Shown here: one piece after another, positions 57,925-64,000 of the stretch
How the letters are laid out: every line of letters starts with the position of its first letter
Position numbering within the stretch: position 1 is the first letter of the stretch
NCBI GenBank assembly: GCA_012103325.1
Contig: WLWY01000009.1
Location: 62,001-126,000 of the forward strand
DNA: 64,000 bases
Direction: 5' to 3'
Source of the DNA: Alphaproteobacteria bacterium
GTDB lineage: Bacteria > Pseudomonadota > Alphaproteobacteria > UBA8366 > GCA-2717185
Translations under genes and position numbers: made by a program
Notes under the pieces: generated by a model
Told to the model about the DNA's origin: nothing
Database searches by the model: none
The model's input: only the letters and a program-made list of their open reading frames with translations

Positions 57925-57980
57925 GCGCGCCGGACGGCGTTGCCCCTCGGCGCGCTGGCGCCTTCCCTAGTGGAAGGCGC
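57925..57980 (+). promoter_or_regulatory. Two stem-loops between rplL and rpoB (attenuator / processing site)
   Basis: Stem 1: GCGCGCCG (57925-57932) with CGGCGCGC (57948-57955). Stem 2: GCGCCTTCC (57958-57966) with GGAAGGCGC (57972-57980), loop CTAGT. Neither has a T tract. In E. coli this gap holds a partial terminator and an RNase III site that lower rpoBC relative to rplJL; the same function is likely here. Confidence 0.65.
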
Positions 57981-58019
57981 GGCGCGTGGCGCTCATGTCA
58001 GGTAAGACGAGGATAGATT

Positions 58020-61000
58020 ATGGCGAAGTCGTTCACGGCTCGTAAGCGTATACGTAAGAGTTTCGGTCGGATTGAGGAAGTTGCCCCGTTGCCGAACCTG
58101 ATTGAGGTTCAGAAAGCCTCGTACGATACGTTTCTCCTGCAACGCGAAGGAGAGAGCTCGCGCCTCGAGGAGGTGTTTAAGTCGGTGTTTCCGATCCGCG
58201 ACTTCTCCGAGCGCTCGCAGCTCGAATTTGTTCGCTATGAGCTTGAGGCACCCAAATACGACGTCGAGGAATGCCAACAGCGCGGCATGACCTACGGCGC
58301 GCCTTTGAAGATGACATTGCGCCTGGTCGTCTGGGATGTCGAAGAGGAAACCGGCGCCAAGTCGATCCGCGACATCAAGGAACAGGACGTCTATATGGGT
58401 GACATGCCGCTCATGACGCCGAACGGCACGTTTATCGTAAACGGCACGGAGCGGGTCATCGTTAGCCAGATGCACCGCTCGCCCGGCGTGTTCTTCGACC
58501 ATGACAAAGGCAAGACACATTCTTCCGGCAAGTACCTGCACGCCGCGCGCGTGATCCCGTATCGCGGCTCTTGGCTCGATTTCGAATTCGATGCCAAGGA
58601 CCTTGCCTATGTCCGTATCGACCGCCGCCGCAAGCTGCCCGCGACGACACTTTTGCTCGCTCTCGACAGCGATGCGACGCAGGCGAAGCGTGAAGAGCTG
58701 GCGCACGAAGGCGCTGAGCTGGCGCCCGAGGACGCAACCGGCATGACGCCGGAAGACATTCTCAACTTCTTTTACGACGTAATGGATTTTACCCGCGTTA
58801 AGGACGGTTGGAAGACGCCGTTCGATGGCGAGCGGATTCGCGGAACGAAACTGAATTTCGATCTTGTCAATGCGTCGAACGGCAAAGTGGTTGCCGAAGC
58901 CGGCGCGAAGGTAACGCCGCGGCTGCTTCGCACTCTCGAAGAGGCCAAGGTAAAAGATATCCGCGTTACCGACGAGGAGCTGATCGGACGATATATCGGC
59001 AACGATATCATCAACGAAGAAACCGGCGAGGTTATTGTTGAGGCCGGCGACGAAGTTACGGAAGAGACGATCGAGCTTTTGGCCGAAGAGAAGGTCGGCG
59101 CGCTGTCGATCCTCGGTATCGATCATGTCAATGTCGGGCCCTACATCCGCAACACGCTGGCGGTGGACAAGAATGCGTCGCGTGAAGACGCGTTGATCGA
59201 CATCTACCGGGTCATGCGCCCCGGCGAGCCGCCGACGCTTGAAACCGCGGAAGCAATGTTCAACAGTCTCTTCTTCACCAGCGATCGGTACGATCTTTCT
59301 TCGGTGGGCCGGGTCAAGATGAATTCCCGTCTTAGCCTGGAAACCGATGACCAGCTTCGGGTTCTGCGCAAGGAAGATGTCCTGGCGATCGTAAAAGTGC
59401 TTTGCGATCTCAAAGATGGCCGGGGGGAGATCGACGATATCGATCATCTCGGCAACCGGCGTGTGCGGTCGGTCGGCGAATTGATGGAAAACCAATATCG
59501 CATTGGCCTGTTGCGCATGGAGCGCGCGATCCGCGAGCGGATGAGCTCGGTGGATATCGATTCCGTGATGCCGCACGATCTGATCAATGCGAAGCCGGCT
59601 GCCGCGGCCGTGCGCGAATTCTTCGGCTCCTCACAGTTGTCGCAGTTCATGGATCAGACCAATCCGCTGGCGGAAATTACCCATAAACGCCGCCTTTCGG
59701 CCTTGGGCCCGGGTGGCCTGACACGCGAGCGTGCCGGGTTTGAGGTACGGGACGTTCATCCGACCCATTATGGCCGGATCTGCCCGATTGAAACGCCGGA
59801 AGGACCGAATATCGGTCTGATCAACAGTCTGGCGACGTTCGCGCGGGTCAATAAATACGGCTTTATCGAATCGCCCTATCGCAAGGTCGAAAATGGCAAA
59901 GTCACCGACGATGTCATGTACATTTCGGCAATGGACGAAGGCCGCTACACGGTCGCGCAGGCGAATGCCGGGCTCGACAAGAACGGCGCGTTCACCGAGG
60001 AAATGATCAGTTGCCGGGCCGGCGGCGACTATATCGTCGCGCGTTCCGAGGATATCGACATGATGGACGTGTCGCCGAAACAGATCGTGTCGGTCGCGGC
60101 GGCGCTGATCCCCTTCCTGGAGAACGACGATGCGAACCGGGCGCTGATGGGGTCGAACATGCAGCGTCAGGCGGTTCCGTTGATCCGAAGCGACGCGCCG
60201 CTGGTTGGCACCGGCATGGAAGAAAGGGTCGCACGCGACTCCGGCGTTACGATTATCGCCAGACGAGCCGGTACGGTCGTCCAGGTCGATGCGACTCGTA
60301 TCGTCGTGAGTGCGATTGAGGAAGCGGAGTCGACCGAGGCGACGCCGGGTGTCGATATCTACAACCTCTTGAAATTCCAGCGTTCGAACCAGAACACCTG
60401 CATCACGCAGCATCCTCTGGTGAAGGTTGGCAACAAGGTTGAGGCGGGCGATATTATCGCCGATGGCCCATCGACAAACCTCGGTGAGCTGGCATTGGGC
60501 CGCAATCTGTTGTGCGCGTTCATGCCTTGGAACGGCTACAACTTCGAGGACTCCATCCTGATCTCCGAACGGATTGTCCGTGAGGATGAACTCACCTCAA
60601 TTCACATCGAAGAATTCGAGGCGATGGCCCGCGATACTAAGCTCGGCCAGGAAGAAATCACGCGCGACATACCGAATGTCGGTGAAGAAGCGCTGAAGAA
60701 CCTCGATGAGGCCGGCATCGTCTATATCGGTGCGGAAGTGCAGGCGGGCGACATTCTTGTCGGCAAGGTAACGCCGAAGGGCGAGTCGCCGATGACGCCG
60801 GAAGAGAAGTTGCTGCGTGCAATCTTTGGCGAAAAGGCGTCCGACGTGCGGGATACCTCGCTTCGGGTTCCGCCGGGCGTCAATGGCACGGTTGTCGAAG
60901 TTCGGGTATTCTCGCGCCGCGGCGTCGATAAGGACGAGCGCGCGTTGGCGAACGAGCGGGCGGAAATCGAACGGCTTGCCAAGGACCGGGACGACGAGAA

Positions 61001-62174
61001 GACGATCCTCGAACGGTGGTTCTTTGACCGTCTGAAATTGTTGCTGCTGAACCATACGATCGTCAGCGGCCCCAAAGGGATGAAGGAAGGCGGTCGTGTT
61101 ACGGAAAACCTGCTGACCGAGTATACCCCGGGCCAATGGCAGCAGATCGTCGTCAAGAACGACAAGGTCAACGACGAAATCGAGCGTGTTAAGAAGCAGT
61201 TCAACGATGCTGTAGACCAATTCCAGGCACGTTTTGAGGATAAGGTCGACAAGCTGCAGCGCGGTGACGACTTGCTGCCGGGTGTGATGAAGATGGTGAA
61301 GATCTTCGTCGCCGTGAAGCGGAAGATCCAGCCGGGCGACAAGATGGCCGGACGGCACGGCAACAAGGGCGTTATCTCCAAGATCGTTCCGATCGAGGAT
61401 ATGCCCTGTCTTGAGGACGGTACGCCGATCGACATCGTGCTCAATCCGCTTGGGGTGCCAAGTCGCATGAATGTCGGGCAGATCCTGGAAACCCATCTTG
61501 GTTGGGCTTGCCGGGGACTGGGACGCCAAATTCAAGCGTCGCTCGACGCGGTCAAGCGCGGTGGTAAGATCGACAATCTGCGCAAAGACCTAAACGCATC
61601 GTACGGGAAGTTGTATGCCGACGACATCAAGTCGTTTGATGAGGGCGAACTGCTTGATCTGGCATCGAACGTGACATCGGGCATACCCATTGCGACCCCG
61701 GTGTTCGATGGTGCACGCGAGGAGGACATCCTCGAAATGTTGACTCAAGCTGGTTTGGACGTTTCTGGTCAGGTCACGCTGGTCGACGGCCGTACCGGCG
61801 AACAGTTTGATCGAAAGGTGACGGTTGGGTATATTTACATGCTCAAGTTGCATCACTTGGTCGATGATAAAATCCACGCGCGTTCGATTGGCCCGTACAG
61901 CTTGGTCACCCAGCAACCGTTGGGCGGCAAGGCGCAGTTCGGTGGTCAGCGCTTCGGTGAAATGGAGGTGTGGGCGCTGGAAGCCTATGGCGCCGCCTAT
62001 ACGCTGCAGGAGATGCTGACGGTGAAATCGGATGACGTGTCGGGCCGGACGAAGGTGTACGAAGCCATCGTTCGGGGCGACGACAACTTTGAGGCAGGCA
62101 TTCCGGAATCCTTCAACGTCTTGGTGAAGGAACTTCGGTCGCTCGGCCTCAATGTCGAACTAAAGCAGAGTTGA
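58020..62174 (+). CDS. rpoB: DNA-directed RNA polymerase subunit beta
   Basis: 1384 residues, normal for Alphaproteobacteria. It starts with RKRIRKSFGRI; the rifampicin pocket (SQLSQFMDQTNPLAEITHKR then RRLSALGPGGL, about 540-575) has wild-type Asp, His and Ser at the classic resistance positions. GDKMAGRHGNKGV near 1110 and the C-terminal GGQRFGEMEVWALEAYGAA contact the active site and beta prime. It has the alphaproteobacterial insertion near residues 230-330. rpoC follows after 73 bp. Confidence 0.98.
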   Translation: MAKSFTARKRIRKSFGRIEEVAPLPNLIEVQKASYDTFLLQREGESSRLEEVFKSVFPIRDFSERSQLEFVRYELEAPKYDVEECQQRGMTYGAPLKMTLRLVVWDVEEETGAKSIRDIKEQDVYMGDMPLMTPNGTFIVNGTERVIVSQMHRSPGVFFDHDKGKTHSSGKYLHAARVIPYRGSWLDFEFDAKDLAYVRIDRRRKLPATTLLLALDSDATQAKREELAHEGAELAPEDATGMTPEDILNFFYDVMDFTRVKDGWKTPFDGERIRGTKLNFDLVNASNGKVVAEAGAKVTPRLLRTLEEAKVKDIRVTDEELIGRYIGNDIINEETGEVIVEAGDEVTEETIELLAEEKVGALSILGIDHVNVGPYIRNTLAVDKNASREDALIDIYRVMRPGEPPTLETAEAMFNSLFFTSDRYDLSSVGRVKMNSRLSLETDDQLRVLRKEDVLAIVKVLCDLKDGRGEIDDIDHLGNRRVRSVGELMENQYRIGLLRMERAIRERMSSVDIDSVMPHDLINAKPAAAAVREFFGSSQLSQFMDQTNPLAEITHKRRLSALGPGGLTRERAGFEVRDVHPTHYGRICPIETPEGPNIGLINSLATFARVNKYGFIESPYRKVENGKVTDDVMYISAMDEGRYTVAQANAGLDKNGAFTEEMISCRAGGDYIVARSEDIDMMDVSPKQIVSVAAALIPFLENDDANRALMGSNMQRQAVPLIRSDAPLVGTGMEERVARDSGVTIIARRAGTVVQVDATRIVVSAIEEAESTEATPGVDIYNLLKFQRSNQNTCITQHPLVKVGNKVEAGDIIADGPSTNLGELALGRNLLCAFMPWNGYNFEDSILISERIVREDELTSIHIEEFEAMARDTKLGQEEITRDIPNVGEEALKNLDEAGIVYIGAEVQAGDILVGKVTPKGESPMTPEEKLLRAIFGEKASDVRDTSLRVPPGVNGTVVEVRVFSRRGVDKDERALANERAEIERLAKDRDDEKTILERWFFDRLKLLLLNHTIVSGPKGMKEGGRVTENLLTEYTPGQWQQIVVKNDKVNDEIERVKKQFNDAVDQFQARFEDKVDKLQRGDDLLPGVMKMVKIFVAVKRKIQPGDKMAGRHGNKGVISKIVPIEDMPCLEDGTPIDIVLNPLGVPSRMNVGQILETHLGWACRGLGRQIQASLDAVKRGGKIDNLRKDLNASYGKLYADDIKSFDEGELLDLASNVTSGIPIATPVFDGAREEDILEMLTQAGLDVSGQVTLVDGRTGEQFDRKVTVGYIYMLKLHHLVDDKIHARSIGPYSLVTQQPLGGKAQFGGQRFGEMEVWALEAYGAAYTLQEMLTVKSDDVSGRTKVYEAIVRGDDNFEAGIPESFNVLVKELRSLGLNVELKQS

Positions 62175-62247
62175 TAATGAATATGATGACCGGTGCAGCC
62201 GCGCCGGTCATCGGTGTACCGCAACGCGCGAACCCAGGAGTGACTCG

Positions 62248-64000
62248 ATGAACGAGTTAATGAATTTTTTCGGCCAACCTTCCGGCCCGCAGAGCTTCGA
62301 TCAAATCCAGATTTCGATCGCCAGCCCCGATCGGATCCGCTCCTGGTCCTTTGGTGAAATCAAGAAGCCGGAGACCATTAATTACCGGACGTTCAAGCCG
62401 GAGCGTGATGGCCTTTTCTGCGCGCGGATCTTCGGACCGATCAAGGATTACGAGTGCCTCTGCGGCAAGTACAAGCGGATGAAATACCGTGGCATCATCT
62501 GCGAGAAATGCGGTGTCGAGGTTACGCTGTCCAAGGTGCGCCGCGAACGCATGGGCCATATCGAACTGGCCTCGCCGGTCGCTCACATCTGGTTCATGAA
62601 GTCGCTGCCAAGTCGTATCGGCCTGCTGCTCGATATGACGTTGAAGAATCTCGAGCGGGTTCTGTACTTCGAGAACTATGTGGTCGTCGAGCCGGGTCTT
62701 ACGGCACTTGAATTCCGTCAGCTCTTGAGTGAGGAAGAGTACCTCAACGCACAGGACGAATACGGCAGCGAGAACTTCACGGCAAAGATCGGCGCCGAAG
62801 CGATTCAGGAAATGCTGACCGCAATCGATCTCGAAAAGGATCTCGTCGAACTGCGTGAAGAACTGGCGGAGACCGGTTCGGAGGCCAAGCGTAAGAAATT
62901 CGTGAAACGTTTGAAGCTGGTTGAGGCGTTTCTCGCGTCCGATACGCGTCCGGAATGGATGATCCTGAATGTTGTGCCGGTGATTCCGCCGGAGCTGCGC
63001 CCGCTCGTTCCCCTGGATGGCGGCCGTTTCGCGACGTCCGATCTGAACGATCTGTATCGCCGGGTCATCAACCGGAACAATCGGCTGAAGCGGCTGATCG
63101 AACTGCGTGCGCCGGACATCATCGTGCGGAACGAAAAGCGCATGTTGCAAGAGTCGGTCGACGCCTTGTTCGACAATGGCCGTCGCGGGCGCGTGATTAC
63201 GGGGGCCAATAAGCGGCCGCTGAAATCGCTGTCTGACATGCTCAAGGGTAAGCAGGGCCGCTTCCGCCAGAATCTGCTCGGCAAGCGCGTCGACTATTCC
63301 GGCCGTTCGGTCATCGTTGTCGGCCCCGAACTGCTGCTGCATCAATGCGGCTTGCCGAAGAAAATGGCGTTGGAGCTGTTCAAGCCGTTCATCTATTCGA
63401 AGCTGGAGCTTTACGGTCTGGCGTCGACGATCAAGGCGGCCAAGCGGATGGTCGAAAAGGAGCGTCCGGAAGTCTGGGACATTCTCGAGGAAGTCATTCG
63501 CGAGCATCCGGTTCTGCTCAACCGTGCACCGACTTTGCACCGTTTGGGCATCCAGGCGTTCGAGCCGGTACTGATCGAAGGCAAGGCCATTCAGCTGCAT
63601 CCGCTGGTCTGTACCGCGTTCAACGCGGACTTCGACGGCGATCAGATGGCGGTCCATGTGCCGCTGTCGCTCGAGGCGCAACTCGAGGCGCGCGTCCTCA
63701 TGATGTCGACCAATAATATTCTGTCGCCGGCCAACGGTAAGCCGATCATCGTGCCCAGTCAGGATATCGTTTTGGGCCTCTATTACCTGTCAATCGAACG
63801 CGATGACGAATTTGGGCAGCAGGTAAGCATCGATTCGGAAGCCGCTTTGAGCGCCGCGATGGAGCGTGAGGATATCATCTTGCGCGATGCGTCCGATCCT
63901 AGGAAGGCGATCGAAGACAGCGACCCGAAAAAAGTGTTCAAGGCGATCAAGGCGGGCAAGGCTGTCGCTTATCGCATCCCGGTGCTTGGGTCGATCGGCG
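62248..64000 (+). CDS. rpoC: DNA-directed RNA polymerase subunit beta prime, N-terminal part (cut by window end)
   Basis: 584 codons are present from ATG 62248, with CAGGAG about 11 bases upstream; the full protein is near 1400 residues. The N-terminal zinc ribbon (CLCGK and CEKCG, about 71-89), the clamp region, KQGRFRQNLLGKRVDYSGRS near 335 and the catalytic NADFDGDQMAVH near 457-468, whose three Asp hold the active-site magnesium, are all intact. It is the last gene seen in the L11-rpoBC operon. Confidence 0.98.
   Translation, partial: MNELMNFFGQPSGPQSFDQIQISIASPDRIRSWSFGEIKKPETINYRTFKPERDGLFCARIFGPIKDYECLCGKYKRMKYRGIICEKCGVEVTLSKVRRERMGHIELASPVAHIWFMKSLPSRIGLLLDMTLKNLERVLYFENYVVVEPGLTALEFRQLLSEEEYLNAQDEYGSENFTAKIGAEAIQEMLTAIDLEKDLVELREELAETGSEAKRKKFVKRLKLVEAFLASDTRPEWMILNVVPVIPPELRPLVPLDGGRFATSDLNDLYRRVINRNNRLKRLIELRAPDIIVRNEKRMLQESVDALFDNGRRGRVITGANKRPLKSLSDMLKGKQGRFRQNLLGKRVDYSGRSVIVVGPELLLHQCGLPKKMALELFKPFIYSKLELYGLASTIKAAKRMVEKERPEVWDILEEVIREHPVLLNRAPTLHRLGIQAFEPVLIEGKAIQLHPLVCTAFNADFDGDQMAVHVPLSLEAQLEARVLMMSTNNILSPANGKPIIVPSQDIVLGLYYLSIERDDEFGQQVSIDSEAALSAAMEREDIILRDASDPRKAIEDSDPKKVFKAIKAGKAVAYRIPVLGSIG

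Noticed and set aside
57993..59576. 527-aa open frame antisense to rpoB, and a 474-aa frame antisense to rpoC (62257-63681)
   Set aside because: Both are mirror frames of highly conserved polymerase genes in GC-rich DNA and show no family motifs or ribosome sites.

Overview
The window is high-GC DNA from an alphaproteobacterium, probably a free-living Rhodospirillales-like or marine lineage. The evidence is the gene order at the right end (rlmB, tRNA-Tyr, tRNA-Gly, tuf, tRNA-Trp, secE, nusG, rplKAJL, rpoBC), the many flavin monooxygenase and SDR genes, and GC-rich intergenic palindromes of a kind common in that class. No species can be named from the sequence.

Positions 1-30.6 kb and 32.0-38.3 kb are dense catabolic DNA made of short operons. 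They hold four luciferase-like (LLM) flavin oxidoreductases, an acyl-CoA-dehydrogenase-like flavoprotein, an aromatic FAD hydroxylase, a Rieske dioxygenase alpha subunit, two GSTs, SDRs, a BisC-type molybdoenzyme with an amidohydrolase and an amidase, an IlvD/Edd-type sugar-acid dehydratase, alpha/beta hydrolases, an isochorismatase-like hydrolase, and a FAH / FAD-oxidoreductase / maleate-isomerase-like operon. A consensus promoter overlapped by a 17-bp palindrome lies between an LLM gene and a divergent IclR regulator. A PAS histidine kinase and a lone receiver protein are also present.

The most notable gene is at 29472-30590. It is an AhpD-like protein whose reading frame is crossed by one TGA, exactly at the second cysteine of the AhpD catalytic motif, with a stem-loop just downstream. 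It is best read as a selenoprotein with a Cys-x-x-Sec site. Immediately after it, an AT-rich stand-alone SIR2-domain gene (30893-32026) looks horizontally acquired and may be a defence gene.

From 33.8 to 50.8 kb the DNA is mobile. An intact IS4-family element (20-bp inverted repeats, 9-bp target duplication) sits inside an older palindromic repeat. A complete IS66-family element joins two truncated genes: a glycosyltransferase missing its start and a tyrosine recombinase missing its catalytic end. Beyond it lie two PEP-CTERM proteins (one with RTX repeats), a protein with a BrnA-like tail, a conjugation-derived block with a coupling protein interrupted by a -1 frameshift at a canonical A AAA AAC slip site, and a large serine recombinase whose 3' end runs into tRNA-Thr, the probable insertion site.

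The last 13 kb is conserved core: a class V aminotransferase, rlmB, three tRNAs, tuf, secE-nusG and the L11-L1-L10-L7/L12-rpoBC operon, with an L10 leader RNA and an rplL-rpoB stem-loop pair. rpoC is cut by the window end.
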